A stretch of DNA of 64,000 nucleotides from Vibrio tubiashii (GTDB lineage Bacteria > Pseudomonadota > Gammaproteobacteria > Enterobacterales > Vibrionaceae). Position 1 is the stretch's first letter. Every line of letters begins with the position of its first letter. The notes under the pieces are model-generated. The model saw only the letters and a program-made list of their open reading frames with translations. It did no database searches and was not told the DNA's origin. Both the position numbers and the translations under genes were made by a program. Shown piece after piece: positions 21,208 to 33,327 of the stretch. The DNA lies in the NCBI RefSeq assembly GCF_028551255.1, contig NZ_CP117029.1, positions 2,170,001 through 2,234,000 on the forward strand, written 5' to 3'.

Positions 21208-22224
21208 ATGGCAAGAAAACATATTTATATCGCCTACACTGGCGGTACCATTGGTATGCAAAAATCCCATGATCACGGTTATGTCCCAGTCGCTGGCTTC
21301 ATGGAAAAACAACTAGCAAGCATGCCAGAGTTCCACCGTCCAGAAATGCCTGAGTTTACCATTCATGAGTATGACCCACTTATCGACTCATCGGATATGA
21401 CACCAGCAGATTGGCAGCAAATTGCTGACGACATCCGCGCTAACTATGATAAGTACGACGGTTTTGTCATCTTGCATGGCACCGATACCATGGCTTACAC
21501 CGCCTCTGCGCTTTCGTTCATGCTCGAAAACCTTGGCAAGCCTGTTATCGTCACTGGTTCACAGATTCCTCTGGCGGAACTTCGTTCTGATGGTCAAGCA
21601 AACCTGCTCAATGCGCTGCACATTGCCGCTAACTACCCAATTAATGAAGTGACCTTGTTCTTCAACAATAAGCTTATGCGTGGCAACCGCAGCACTAAAT
21701 CTCATGCTGATGGTTTTAACGCCTTTACGTCACCAAACCTACCGCCACTGCTTGAAGCGGGTATCAATATCCAAATTAGCAGTGAGATTGAGGTGGGTGC
21801 TAAGCCGGAAGGTGAGTTCAAAGTTCATGACATCACACCGCAGCCAATCGGTGTCATTACTATGTACCCTGGTATTTCGCACGAAGTGATCCGTAACACG
21901 CTACTGCAACCTGTTAATGCCATGATATTACTGACGTTTGGGGTAGGTAACGCACCGCAGAACCCTGAGCTGTTAGGCCACCTGAAAGATGCGTCTGAAC
22001 GTGGTGTTATTGTCGTTAACCTAACTCAATGTTTAGCTGGTAAAGTCAATATGGGTGGTTATGCAACAGGCTGTGCTCTTGCTGAAGCGGGTGTTATCAG
22101 CGGTTACGATATGACACCAGAAGCTGCGCTGGCGAAACTTCACTTTCTACTTAGCCAAGGTCTTAGCTACGATCAAGTAAAAGTGAAGATGCAGCAAGTT
22201 TTACGCGGAGAGATGAGTATCTAA
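21208..22224 (+). CDS. ansA: Type I (cytoplasmic) L-asparaginase AnsA
   Basis: Hydrolyses L-asparagine to aspartate and ammonia in the cytoplasm; 338 aa, same length as E. coli AnsA. Catalytic Thr residues lie in IAYTGGTIGM (near 14) and in HGTDTMAYTASAL (near 91), with the Lys of the second triad further on. No signal peptide is present, which separates it from periplasmic type II enzymes. It has its own promoter and terminator, so it is not an operon with sppA although the two are also neighbours in enterics. Confidence 0.95.
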   Translation: MARKHIYIAYTGGTIGMQKSHDHGYVPVAGFMEKQLASMPEFHRPEMPEFTIHEYDPLIDSSDMTPADWQQIADDIRANYDKYDGFVILHGTDTMAYTASALSFMLENLGKPVIVTGSQIPLAELRSDGQANLLNALHIAANYPINEVTLFFNNKLMRGNRSTKSHADGFNAFTSPNLPPLLEAGINIQISSEIEVGAKPEGEFKVHDITPQPIGVITMYPGISHEVIRNTLLQPVNAMILLTFGVGNAPQNPELLGHLKDASERGVIVVNLTQCLAGKVNMGGYATGCALAEAGVISGYDMTPEAALAKLHFLLSQGLSYDQVKVKMQQVLRGEMSI

Positions 22225-22245
22225 TCTCGATACGCGACAAACATG

Positions 22246-22294
22246 ATACCAATCGGGATAATATAGGTAATCAGATATTTATTTTGGTTGGTAT
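22246..22294. repeat. 49-bp MITE-like element, short form
   Basis: ATACCAATCGGGATAATATAG at the left and GGTTGGTAT at the right form ATACCAAYC terminal inverted repeats. The left part matches the right end of the 6101-6263 element. The right part (AGATATTTATTTTGGTTGGTAT) matches its left end. The roughly 110 internal bases of the long copy are absent. It lies 22 bases after ansA and directly before the terminator. Confidence 0.65.
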
Positions 22295-22296
22295 TT

Positions 22297-22327
22297 AAAA
22301 AGCGTCACATTGTGGTGACGCTTTTTT
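22297..22327. terminator. Bidirectional terminator between ansA and the aminopeptidase gene
   Basis: AAAAAGCGTCAC/GTGACGCTTTTTT stem with a short loop and A/T runs on both sides, between convergent genes. Confidence 0.9.
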
Positions 22328-22329
22328 AG

Positions 22330-23919
<1,590 letters not shown>

Positions 23920-23990
23920 TCAGTTTGTAGAGAAAAGTTGTCACCGTTTTATCAATAGATAAGCTGAATGGTTAACGTGAAATAGATATA

Positions 23991-24018
23991 AAAAAGGCGA
24001 CTCACTGAGCCGCCTTTC
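23991..24018 (-). terminator. Intrinsic terminator of serS
   Basis: On the minus strand AAAGGCGGCTCAGTGAGTCGCCTTTTTT forms a stem followed by a T run, 18 bases after the serS stop. Confidence 0.88.
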
Positions 24019-24035
24019 ATTACTAACTTTGGCTA

Positions 24036-25361
<1,326 letters not shown>

Positions 25362-25439
25362 TTAGTAGTGAAATCGCGCTTAAGCATCGTGCTCATACGC
25401 TAAAAATATTAACCGAACAAATGTATCTAAAATGGAAGC

Positions 25440-26786
25440 TTATTCATAGCGCTTTTGTGGGCTTTTTGCGTCTAAACTAGCCAAGTAATCTAACTTTTCG
25501 CCAATTTTGGTTTCTAAGCCGCGGTTGGTCGGATAATAGTAGCGCGTTTCTGCCATTTCAGGTGGTAGGTAACGCTCTCCTGCCGCATACGCTCCCGGCT
25601 CATCATGGGCATAACGATACTCCGCGCCATAGCCGAGATCTTTCATCAAACTGGTAGGTGCATTGCGAAGATGTGGCGGAACTTCATACTCAGGCTCGTT
25701 GTGTGCGTCGCGAAGTGCTTGTTTCCACGCCGTGTAGACCGCATTACTCTTTGGCGCACAGGCAAGGTAGACAATCGCTTGTGCAATCGCTCGTTCACCT
25801 TCCGCAGGTCCAACACGGGTAAAGCAATCCCAAGCCGATAGTGCTACCTGCATTGCTCTTGGATCCGCATTACCAATATCTTCTGATGCAATCGCCAGTA
25901 ATCGTCGGGCAATATAAAGCGGGTCACAACCTGCGGCAATCATCCTCGCTGACCAATAAAGCGCAGCGTCAGGGTTTGAGCCTCGGATAGATTTATGTAC
26001 CGCTGAAATTAAGTCGTACCAAATGTCGCCTTTGTTATCAAAACGAGAGACTTTTTCCCCAGCAACTTCAGCCAGTAGCTGCAAAGTAATTTCTTTGTCG
26101 CCTTGGTCATCTTCTTGAGCCATATCGTATAACAGCTCAAGATAGTTAAGAGACATTCGCGCATCACCATTAACCAGCTCCGCTAGTCTATCGAGAACGT
26201 TATCGGCAAACTTCGCCGATATCTTGCCTAAACCACGCTCTGAGTCGGAAATCGCCTGCTGCAACGCTAAATGAATATCTGCGGTAGATAAGGAAGTGAG
26301 CTTATATACCCGAGCGCGAGACAACAGTGCGTTGTTTAACTCGAATGAAGGGTTTTCAGTCGTCGCGCCGATAAAGGTCACCGTGCCATCTTCAATATGA
26401 GGAAGAAACGCATCTTGCTGAGACTTGTTAAAGCGGTGTACCTCGTCAACAAACAAAATAGTCCGACGACCACCCAATTTATTTTCACGCGCTTTTTCAA
26501 TTGCTGCCCGAATCTCTTTAACCCCAGACGTCACAGCAGAGACTCGCTCCACTTCGGCATTGGCGTAGTTAGCAGCCACTTCCGCCAGCGTGGTTTTTCC
26601 TGTACCAGGCGGCCCCCAAAGGATCATTGAGTGAATATGGCCCGCTTCTAGCGCTCGTCTAAGTGGCTTGCCCTCTCCCAGAACATGTTGCTGACCTATG
26701 TATTGGTCTAACGTTTCTGGGCGCATTCTAGCGGCAAGGGGACGAAAATCTTCATCCCCAGAAAAATCCAATGAGTAGTTACTCAC
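25440..26786 (-). CDS. rarA: Replication-associated recombination protein RarA (MgsA)
   Basis: AAA+ ATPase of the clamp-loader clade that acts at stalled forks and interacts with SSB, 448 aa. Walker [13 protein letters not shown] near 58-69, Walker [16 protein letters not shown], sensor 1 [13 protein letters not shown], and C-terminal tetramerisation helices with the YYYPTNRG segment typical of the family. The start lies two bases after the lolA stop, so lolA and rarA are tightly linked as in E. coli. Confidence 0.96.
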   Translation of the reverse strand: MSNYSLDFSGDEDFRPLAARMRPETLDQYIGQQHVLGEGKPLRRALEAGHIHSMILWGPPGTGKTTLAEVAANYANAEVERVSAVTSGVKEIRAAIEKARENKLGGRRTILFVDEVHRFNKSQQDAFLPHIEDGTVTFIGATTENPSFELNNALLSRARVYKLTSLSTADIHLALQQAISDSERGLGKISAKFADNVLDRLAELVNGDARMSLNYLELLYDMAQEDDQGDKEITLQLLAEVAGEKVSRFDNKGDIWYDLISAVHKSIRGSNPDAALYWSARMIAAGCDPLYIARRLLAIASEDIGNADPRAMQVALSAWDCFTRVGPAEGERAIAQAIVYLACAPKSNAVYTAWKQALRDAHNEPEYEVPPHLRNAPTSLMKDLGYGAEYRYAHDEPGAYAAGERYLPPEMAETRYYYPTNRGLETKIGEKLDYLASLDAKSPQKRYE

Positions 26787-26788
26787 AT

Positions 26789-27385
26789 TTAATTCCTTTG
26801 GTCATCGACCTCAACACCTTCTGGCACAACGAAAGTAAATCGTTCTGATTTTGGCTTACTGAGAACAATGTTGTTGAAGACAAAGTTACTTTGCTGACCA
26901 TCTTGCTCTACAACACTAAAACCTTGTACCGCGCCCTTGGCATCAATCTTCAGCTTGAATTGACCTTGATTAGAGTCCACTGCGCTTGGCGTTAGCGTAA
27001 ATGTATCGCCATTCTGCTCAACGTTGTAGTTATCCCAGTCGCTAGCACGATTACGAGTCAGCAGAACAAAAGGCGTTTGCTCAGTTGCTTGCTCTTGCCA
27101 GTAAATGCTCACTTGCTCGATAAACGGGCTGTAGTACCACAAAGATTTACCATCTGAGACAAGGACATTTTCGTCAGGCGTTGTTGTTGTCCAACGAAAC
27201 AAACTTGGGCGAGCAATTTCAACATTGCCCTCACCTTCCATTACGACGTCGCCTTCTGGGCTAATTAGCTGCTGAGAAAAGTCAGCGCTAAAACCTTCAT
27301 TTTTCTGTAATCGTTTGCTCAATTCGTCTTTTGGCGCTGCCATCACTGAAAAGCTCATCAGTAGTAATGCGGCAAATTTCTTCAT
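26789..27385 (-). CDS. lolA: Outer-membrane lipoprotein carrier LolA
   Basis: Periplasmic chaperone that moves lipoproteins from the LolCDE complex to LolB. 198 aa from the ATG at 27383-27385, chosen because AGGAAG is seven bases upstream; an ATG two codons earlier is too close to it. The signal peptide [16 protein letters not shown] is cut before APKDELS. Family segments include FSADFSQQL and [18 protein letters not shown]. In E. coli ftsK precedes lolA. Here the upstream neighbour is a YecA-type gene. Confidence 0.95.
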   Translation of the reverse strand: MKKFAALLLMSFSVMAAPKDELSKRLQKNEGFSADFSQQLISPEGDVVMEGEGNVEIARPSLFRWTTTTPDENVLVSDGKSLWYYSPFIEQVSIYWQEQATEQTPFVLLTRNRASDWDNYNVEQNGDTFTLTPSAVDSNQGQFKLKIDAKGAVQGFSVVEQDGQQSNFVFNNIVLSKPKSERFTFVVPEGVEVDDQRN

Positions 27386-27489
27386 TAACATTCTTCCTAG
27401 TTGTGCACGTTTGGCTTTGTTATATCGCGATTGAATAACCAGTTTGACCGAATAAAGTTAACTTGGTTCGATTTAACGAATTCAATAAC

Positions 27490-28104
27490 TTAACAGCCGC
27501 AGCATTGCTTGAACTTCTTACCACTGCCACACGGGCAAATATCGTTACGGCCAATGTCTTTGTATGGGTTAACGCTTTGAGATTTAGCCCCCATCATTGC
27601 TTCATCTGCCGCTTGTGCGACTTCAGATATCATCAAGTCAATTTTCGGAGACATCTCTTCAAGCGCTGGTGGTGTTTCTATACCCGACGCTTTCATCTGT
27701 TCGTGAGTTTGTTCTTCATCAATGGCTAACATTAGCGTCGTTAACAGAGCTTGCAGCATCCGCAGCGTACCATCACCAAGATTTACCTCTGCCCACTGCT
27801 CTTCAACCGTAGGCCAAAGCGTCATAAAACCTTCGGCAAAATCGGCTAACTGCTCACGCTGGTTCGACTCATCCAACAGAGCGAGAAGCGAGTACTCATT
27901 GCGTTTTAAATAGCTATATTGCTGGTTAATATGGGTTTCGACATCGGCTCGTGCGCTATCAGACTGCTCGGCAAACACAGACGGCAGCCAAGTTTCAGGA
28001 GCTAAAGGCTTGGTTGCCATGTTTGCAGCCAGTATTAGACCTTCAATAAACAGTGGGGACTCTTCAGTAATTGAGCCTTCGAGTGCCAGTAATTGATACT
28101 TCAT
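27490..28104 (-). CDS. YecA-family UPF0149 protein with SEC-C zinc motif
   Basis: 204-aa protein: an all-helical UPF0149 domain (about 1-170) followed by a C-terminal SEC-C metal-binding motif, ICPCGSGKKFKQCCG (from about 188). This architecture is that of E. coli YecA, whose SEC-C domain resembles the SecA C-terminus and may bring it to ribosomes or SecB. The exact role is unsettled. A TATAAT-containing promoter lies 35 bases upstream. It is on the same strand as lolA, 104 bases away, with no visible terminator between. Confidence 0.85.
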   Translation of the reverse strand: MKYQLLALEGSITEESPLFIEGLILAANMATKPLAPETWLPSVFAEQSDSARADVETHINQQYSYLKRNEYSLLALLDESNQREQLADFAEGFMTLWPTVEEQWAEVNLGDGTLRMLQALLTTLMLAIDEEQTHEQMKASGIETPPALEEMSPKIDLMISEVAQAADEAMMGAKSQSVNPYKDIGRNDICPCGSGKKFKQCCGC

Positions 28105-28138
28105 TATCTTAATCTAGTTTTAACCATAGTTTGGGCGC

Positions 28139-28168
28139 ATTATACCCCTAAGCAAGGCTTGGGGTCAC
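28139..28168 (-). promoter_or_regulatory. Candidate sigma70 promoter of the yecA-like gene
   Basis: On the minus strand TATAAT (28144 to 28139) is a perfect -10, with TGACCC or GTGACC 17-18 bases upstream as a weak -35. Transcription would start near 28131. Confidence 0.55.
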
Positions 28169-28232
28169 TTCGATACTTTACTCCCTGATTTGATAACCTC
28201 TCCTTGTGGTAATTCGACACTCTTCCCGTCAC

Positions 28233-28265
28233 GGCTAGCACTCATATTTGTACCTAGCCTTTTTT
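28233..28265 (+). terminator. Orphan terminator-like stem on the plus strand
   Basis: GGCTAG (28233-28238) and CTAGCC (28254-28259) pair around a 15-base loop and are followed by six T. No annotated plus-strand gene ends here. It lies between the divergent yecA-like and pilin-like genes. It could end a short unannotated RNA beginning after 28105, or be chance. Confidence 0.4.
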
Positions 28266-28365
28266 CTCACCGCCACTTATTTCTCTTTGAGAATTTGCTC
28301 AATAGGTGCATTATTCGCCAATGAAACATTTTCTTACATCCTATTGATAGGTCGTTGTCATCAAT

Positions 28366-28908
28366 ATGAAAAGATCTTCTACACGCGGCTTCACGCTGAT
28401 TGAACTGGTTGTTGTGATTGTAATTTTGGGCGTACTGGCTGTAACAGCTGCACCAAGATTCCTTAATTATCAACGTGATGCTCATATTGCTCGTGCCGAT
28501 GCTGCGTTTGGCGCTTTTGCTAACTCAGTGCAGCTCTATCAAGCAAAATGGTTAACTCAGGGTGAACCAGAAACACCCGTTAGCTATGGCTCTGGCACTA
28601 TTTACCCTTCGACGCCTGGCTACCCAATGTCGGTCGGCAGTGCGCCTGTTGACCCAACGGTAGGCCCAATTCGCGGCAGTGACTGCGTCGCAATGTGGAA
28701 TGCGCTAATGCAAGTTGACTTAACAATTCGCCCGCTCACAACCACGGTACTGCCATCAGATACCGATATCGTCTCTTGGTACACCTCTAGCAACCAATGC
28801 ACCTATTACTACACCACGGGTTATAGCGATGGTGAAGAAATGCCACTGTTGCTCTACTCCCCACTAACAGGAGTGATTGAAAAAACCACTGGCAGGAATA
28901 ATGCTTAG
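28366..28908 (+). CDS. Orphan type IV pilin-like prepilin
   Basis: Class III signal protein of 180 aa. The leader MKRSSTRG is followed by FTLIELVVVIVILG; prepilin peptidase would cut after Gly8, leaving Phe1 and the conserved Glu5. A hydrophobic helix (about 9-32) precedes a globular part with a Cys pair (SDCVAMW and NQCTYYY, near 105 and 145) that can form the usual C-terminal disulfide loop. It looks like MSHA-type or pseudopilin subunits, but no assembly ATPase, platform or secretin genes are near. The ribosome binding site is poor. Export would depend on machinery encoded elsewhere. Confidence 0.85.
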   Translation: MKRSSTRGFTLIELVVVIVILGVLAVTAAPRFLNYQRDAHIARADAAFGAFANSVQLYQAKWLTQGEPETPVSYGSGTIYPSTPGYPMSVGSAPVDPTVGPIRGSDCVAMWNALMQVDLTIRPLTTTVLPSDTDIVSWYTSSNQCTYYYTTGYSDGEEMPLLLYSPLTGVIEKTTGRNNA

Positions 28909-28975
28909 ACTTCTTAGTGCGAAATCTCTAAAATCACGCCTCTTAATTTAAGACTGATTGTGTGAGAAGAGCGGT

Positions 28976-29926
28976 ATGCGACTAGTGCTAGGCCCGATGG
29001 AGGGCGTGTTAGATCATTTGATGCGCGAGATTTTGACAGATATCAATGACTACGATTTATGTGTCACTGAGTTTGTCCGCGTGGTTGATCAACTTCTCCC
29101 TGACCATGTTTTCCATCGCCTGTGTCCCGAACTAGAGCAAGGCTCGCAAACTAAATCTGGTGTGCCTGTCCATGTTCAATTGCTCGGACAAGATCCAAAT
29201 TGGATGGCAGAAAATGCGATTAAAGCGGCACAATTGGGCGCAAAAGGGATCGACCTTAACTTTGGTTGTCCTGCTAAGTTAGTCAACAAAAGCAAAGGGG
29301 GCGCAGCGCTATTGCAGCACCCTGAACTGATTCACAACGTCGTTAAAGCTTGTCGTGAAGCAGTCCCTTCACACACTCCAGTCACCGCTAAAATTCGCCT
29401 AGGCTGGGACAACCCAGAAGATTGTTTCGAGATTGTCGACGCGATTCAGTCTGCGGGAGCCAATGAACTAACCGTGCATGCCCGCACCAAAACGGGTGGT
29501 TACAAGGCAAGTGAAATCAAATGGGATTACATCAACCAAATTCGTCAGCGCTTTTCGATTCCGTTGATCGCAAATGGCGAGATTTGGAATTACCAAGATG
29601 GCCAAGCTTGTATGGAGACAACGGGTGTCGATTCACTTATGGTATGTCGCGGCGCATTTAATGTGCCGAACCTAGGTAACGTTGTGAAGCACAATCACAC
29701 CGTGATGCCTTGGTCTGAGGTAGTCGAACTGCTGCTAGTTTACTCTCAGTATGAGATGAAAGGTGATAAAGGGCTCTACTATCCGAACCGCGTTAAGCAA
29801 TGGTTCTCTTATCTGCGTCATCAATACCCACAGGCCGATGCTTTATTTAGAGAAATTCGTACTTTTAATAAGGCTGCTCCGATTGTTGAGCACATCACTC
29901 GCTATCGTGACGAGTTAGCCGCTTAA
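28976..29926 (+). CDS. dusC: tRNA-dihydrouridine(16) synthase DusC
   Basis: FMN-dependent enzyme that reduces U16 in tRNA D-loops, 317 aa. The ATG at 28976 is preceded by GAAGAGCGGT and gives MRLVLGPMEGVLD, matching the E. coli start; the longer frame from 28958 adds six residues without support. Motifs: N-terminal FMN site PMEGVLDHLMRE, the catalytic Cys region NFGCPAKLVNKSKGGAALL, and IANGEIWN. Its stop codon overlaps that of the converging diguanylate cyclase gene by four bases. Confidence 0.94.
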   Translation: MRLVLGPMEGVLDHLMREILTDINDYDLCVTEFVRVVDQLLPDHVFHRLCPELEQGSQTKSGVPVHVQLLGQDPNWMAENAIKAAQLGAKGIDLNFGCPAKLVNKSKGGAALLQHPELIHNVVKACREAVPSHTPVTAKIRLGWDNPEDCFEIVDAIQSAGANELTVHARTKTGGYKASEIKWDYINQIRQRFSIPLIANGEIWNYQDGQACMETTGVDSLMVCRGAFNVPNLGNVVKHNHTVMPWSEVVELLLVYSQYEMKGDKGLYYPNRVKQWFSYLRHQYPQADALFREIRTFNKAAPIVEHITRYRDELAA

Positions 29927-31398
29927 AACACCAGCTTGTTTTTACCACTGGTTTTCGCCTGATAGAGCTTTTCATCTGCAGCTTTGAACAACTTATCAAA
30001 GCTGCCTTGCATACCTTCTTGAATCACTTCAACACCGCCAGACACAGTAAATCCACCTTCAACCACCTGATGAGACTGAGAACGGATAGTGTGATGGACT
30101 CGGTTGATACTCTTCTTCAGCGCCTCGATGTTGTTACCCGACAGATAGATAACAAACTCTTCTCCACCAATACGCGCCGCGGCATCACTACCGCGTATGC
30201 TCCGTGAGATCGCTTCTGCCATATAGGTGATCACACGATCCCCTACGTCATGCCCATAGGTATCGTTAATCGCTTTAAAATCATCAATATCGAGGACGGC
30301 TAATACCGCATATGGAGCGTTGGAGCTACCTTGCAAAAAATCTTCTAAGCCACGGCGATTAAGTAACCCTGTCATCGGGTCTTTCGCAGCCAACTCTTTA
30401 AAGTAGCCATGTTCAACGCGCGTATTGATGAAAAAGAGAACGATAACCGAGAAAACATAAATAAGCAGGGTAACAACTAAGCTATACCGCTCAAACGAGA
30501 CAAAGTTGCCAATCTCTTTTGGCAAATCAAACAGATAATATAGTGAGTGCTCACCGACTACCCCATCAATTGATATCGCTTTTAACCGAAGCGCATTGTC
30601 TGGTGGCGCAATTCTCGCACTATCAATAATGCTCAGATTTCCCGCCAATTTCCCTTGGCTATCAAGTAACTCATCATAAGAGAGATCTACAGACAGCATC
30701 CCCTGATGAACACCTTTATTGAACACAGGCATAGTCATGCTCATCACTAGATCGCTCGTCGTCGCAATAGGTGCGGGACCGGATAAGGTGACCAAATCTC
30801 GGTTAAACGCCGTTTGATGCCAAAATGGACGCACTTTAATGGTATTGAGTAACTCTAGGGTAATGCTTTTGGCATAAGTATCGGGAGAAGACATGATATA
30901 GCCCTCTTTGTCGATGTAATGAATACCCAACAAATAGGAGTCAATATCATGCAAAAAAGAGAGTACAGGCGCTAATGAGACCTGACTAGAAACTCTCTGA
31001 TAAGCTTCGCTTGAGGGGTCACATAACGAAGCTTCACCCACCAACATGTAATTGATATCAACCGCTGGGATTTCTTGAGCGCGTCCATCAGAAAGCAAAG
31101 CCGCATCAATTGGCCACATCTGACATAAATCATCTTTGACCTGTCGATTATGTTCAACTAAAAGAATGTAATTGGACTTTGAGTAGTTGGAAAAGCTGTA
31201 GTCGAGCGCTGAAATCACTTTCGCCGCTCTAGATAAAACAGCATTCACACGCTCATACTCGGTATCAATGTCTCGATTTACAGAGTCGTAGTAGTTTTTG
31301 ATCGTCAAAGCCAAAACGATCACAGCAATTACCAAAGGCATCAAGAAAACAAACTTTAAACTGAAATGTCGGTTAACTTGCATTCCTTTACTACTCAT
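29923..31398 (-). CDS. Membrane diguanylate cyclase (GGDEF, active-type GGEEF)
   Basis: Inner-membrane sensor enzyme of 491 aa predicted to make cyclic di-GMP from two GTP. The first membrane segment is near 14-31, a periplasmic sensory region spans about 32-300 (single-Cache or dCache-like), and the second segment is near 305-325 (VVTLLIYVFSVIVLFFI). The GGDEF domain has DPMTGLLNRRGL, DIDDFKAINDTYGHDVGD and the active-site GGEEF at about 411-415. The inhibitory I-site RxxD is present as RGSD five residues before it, so product feedback is expected. The signal sensed is unknown. It is transcribed toward dusC, and no terminator separates the two. Confidence 0.9.
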   Translation of the reverse strand: MSSKGMQVNRHFSLKFVFLMPLVIAVIVLALTIKNYYDSVNRDIDTEYERVNAVLSRAAKVISALDYSFSNYSKSNYILLVEHNRQVKDDLCQMWPIDAALLSDGRAQEIPAVDINYMLVGEASLCDPSSEAYQRVSSQVSLAPVLSFLHDIDSYLLGIHYIDKEGYIMSSPDTYAKSITLELLNTIKVRPFWHQTAFNRDLVTLSGPAPIATTSDLVMSMTMPVFNKGVHQGMLSVDLSYDELLDSQGKLAGNLSIIDSARIAPPDNALRLKAISIDGVVGEHSLYYLFDLPKEIGNFVSFERYSLVVTLLIYVFSVIVLFFINTRVEHGYFKELAAKDPMTGLLNRRGLEDFLQGSSNAPYAVLAVLDIDDFKAINDTYGHDVGDRVITYMAEAISRSIRGSDAAARIGGEEFVIYLSGNNIEALKKSINRVHHTIRSQSHQVVEGGFTVSGGVEVIQEGMQGSFDKLFKAADEKLYQAKTSGKNKLVF

Positions 31399-31523
31399 AT
31401 AGAAACCAAAAACTTAAAAAGCCCATCAATACTGTATTACAGCAGATAGGCTCAGCAGATAAATTGACGCTAATTGTGTCACAAATCAACATCATAAGTT
31501 GATTTATGACTGTCAGTAAATAC

Positions 31524-32318
31524 CTAATTTAGCAATAGACTATCGTCAGCGAGCTCTTCTCCACGAACTTTAGTGAACATTTCAAGTAAATCTGGCACCT
31601 GCATATTGGCACGCTGCTCACCCGCCACATCAAGAACGATCTCGCCCTGATGGAGCATCACAGTACGATCACCACAGGCTAGCGCATCTTTCATTGAGTG
31701 CGTCACCATCATCACCGTCAAGTTAAACTCAGCGACAATTTTCTTGGTTAAGTCGATGATGAATGCCGCCATACGTGGGTCTAGCGCGGCGGTATGCTCA
31801 TCGAGCAACAGCAGTTTACTATCGGATAAGGTCGCCATAACTAGACTCACTGCCTGTCGTTGACCACCCGAGAGGAGACCGATACTGTCACCTAAACGAT
31901 CTTCTAGCCCTAGCCCCAAGATGCTGATTCGTTCTTGAAACAACTTGCGACGCTTGCTTGATAGCGACAAGCTCCAGCCACGCTTTTTGCCACGCATATA
32001 GGCAAGTGCCATGTTCTCTTCAATGGTGAGATCACCACATGTGCCTGCTAGTGGGTCTTGGAAAACACGCGCGCATTGCTGAGCTCGCTGGTCAACGGTA
32101 CGCTTGGTCACATCCAAATCATCAATAATGACACTGCCGCCCACCATTGGGGTTTCTCCCGTCACCGCGCCAAGCAGTGTGGATTTACCCGCACCATTTG
32201 AGCCAATTACGGTTAAAAACTGGTGCTCTGGTACTTCTAAGCTCACGCCGCGTAAGGCTCGATTTTCTAAGATAGTGCCCGGATTAAAAGTCACTTGAAT
32301 ATCTTCTAAACGAATCAT
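31524..32318 (-). CDS. ABC importer ATP-binding protein
   Basis: Nucleotide-binding subunit of 264 aa. Walker A GSNGAGKSTLLG (near 39), Q-loop, signature LSGGQRQAVSL, Walker B KLLLLDEHTAALD and the switch His in VTHSM. It overlaps the permease gene by four bases (ATGA junction), so translation is coupled. With the ABC_sub_bind-type binding protein and LivH-like permease it forms a complete importer of the type called TrpXYZ-like in Firmicutes. The solute is probably a small molecule such as an aromatic amino acid, but this rests on relatives only. Confidence 0.9.
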   Translation of the reverse strand: MIRLEDIQVTFNPGTILENRALRGVSLEVPEHQFLTVIGSNGAGKSTLLGAVTGETPMVGGSVIIDDLDVTKRTVDQRAQQCARVFQDPLAGTCGDLTIEENMALAYMRGKKRGWSLSLSSKRRKLFQERISILGLGLEDRLGDSIGLLSGGQRQAVSLVMATLSDSKLLLLDEHTAALDPRMAAFIIDLTKKIVAEFNLTVMMVTHSMKDALACGDRTVMLHQGEIVLDVAGEQRANMQVPDLLEMFTKVRGEELADDSLLLN

Positions 32319-33259
32319 GCTACTTCTCCTGACTCTTTGTCCTGCTTGATTGTTCTTTGACCATCAGCAGGAGGGCTAAGCTTTTTTGATTTGAGGTTTC
32401 CTTTAATCTTTGGTGCGATAAGGGCTGCCGCTACTAGCACTGCGGTCACTAAGTTTAAATCCGACGCTTGTAACCCAAACATTCCAGTACTCAACGCGAA
32501 GGCTACCGCTAAACGGTATAGCACTGAGCCAACGATAACCGCCACAACCGCTACCCAGATCTTTCTACCGGGAATCAAGGTTTGCCCTAGAATCACCGCA
32601 GCTAGGCCAACAACGATAGTACCGACCCCTGACGTGACATCGGCAAAACTATTGGTTTGAGCAAATAAGGCACCTGCGAAACCCACAAACCCGTTCGATA
32701 GCGCTAAACCAAAGTAAGTATAAAACGCCGTACTCGCCCCTTGAGCCGAGACCATGCGTGCATTGACACCTGTCGCTCTAAGTCCAAGGCCAAAATCACT
32801 GTTTAATAACCTCACCACTAGCCAGCCCGATATCAAAACCAAGATTCCGACAATCAACGGACGAATCAGCATAGGATCACCGATGGCTTCAAACGGGGTC
32901 AAAATCGTCTCTTCCCCAAGTAAAGCAACGTTAGGCCTACCCATAATTCTGATGTTGATTGAGAACGCGGCGATCATCGTCAAGATAGAAGCAAGCAAAT
33001 GAAGAATGCCACAACGCACCGCCAAGAACGCAGTCACCCAGCCCGTTGCCGCACCGGCTAAAATTGCCATAAACGTCGCCAGCCAAGGGTTAATCCCCGC
33101 CACTATAGCCGTTGCAGCCACGGCCGCCCCCATAGGAAAGCTACCGTCAACACTTAAGTCTGGAAAATCAAGTACGCGAAAGGTGAGATAAACGCCCAGA
33201 GCAACAAGGCCATATAGCAAGCCAATTTCTAGAGCGCCAAAAAATGCAAAAGCAGACAT
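32315..33259 (-). CDS. ABC importer permease, BPD_transp_2 family
   Basis: Inner-membrane permease of 314 aa with about eight to nine hydrophobic segments from residue 5 to 285 and a basic cytoplasmic tail (KSKKLSPPADG and onward). The family is that of LivH/LivM and sugar RbsC-like permeases. The motif FRVLDFPDLSVDGSFPMGAA near the N-terminus is characteristic of the subgroup paired with ABC_sub_bind proteins. Start lies 68 bases after the binding-protein stop; a stem-loop occupies that gap. Confidence 0.9.
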   Translation of the reverse strand: MSAFAFFGALEIGLLYGLVALGVYLTFRVLDFPDLSVDGSFPMGAAVAATAIVAGINPWLATFMAILAGAATGWVTAFLAVRCGILHLLASILTMIAAFSINIRIMGRPNVALLGEETILTPFEAIGDPMLIRPLIVGILVLISGWLVVRLLNSDFGLGLRATGVNARMVSAQGASTAFYTYFGLALSNGFVGFAGALFAQTNSFADVTSGVGTIVVGLAAVILGQTLIPGRKIWVAVVAVIVGSVLYRLAVAFALSTGMFGLQASDLNLVTAVLVAAALIAPKIKGNLKSKKLSPPADGQRTIKQDKESGEVA

Positions 33260-33290
33260 ACCAACTCCCTTTTCTGCTAGAGATCAAAAC

Positions 33291-33321
33291 GCCTCAAGCA
33301 TGTATTGCACACACTTGAGGC
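33291..33321 (-). terminator. Intercistronic stem-loop between binding protein and permease genes
   Basis: GCCTCAAG (33291-33298) pairs exactly with CTTGAGGC (33314-33321). On the minus strand it is followed by GTTTTG, a weak T run. It probably acts as an attenuator or 3' end protector that raises binding-protein mRNA over permease mRNA. Confidence 0.65.
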
Positions 33322-33327
33322 TAAGGT

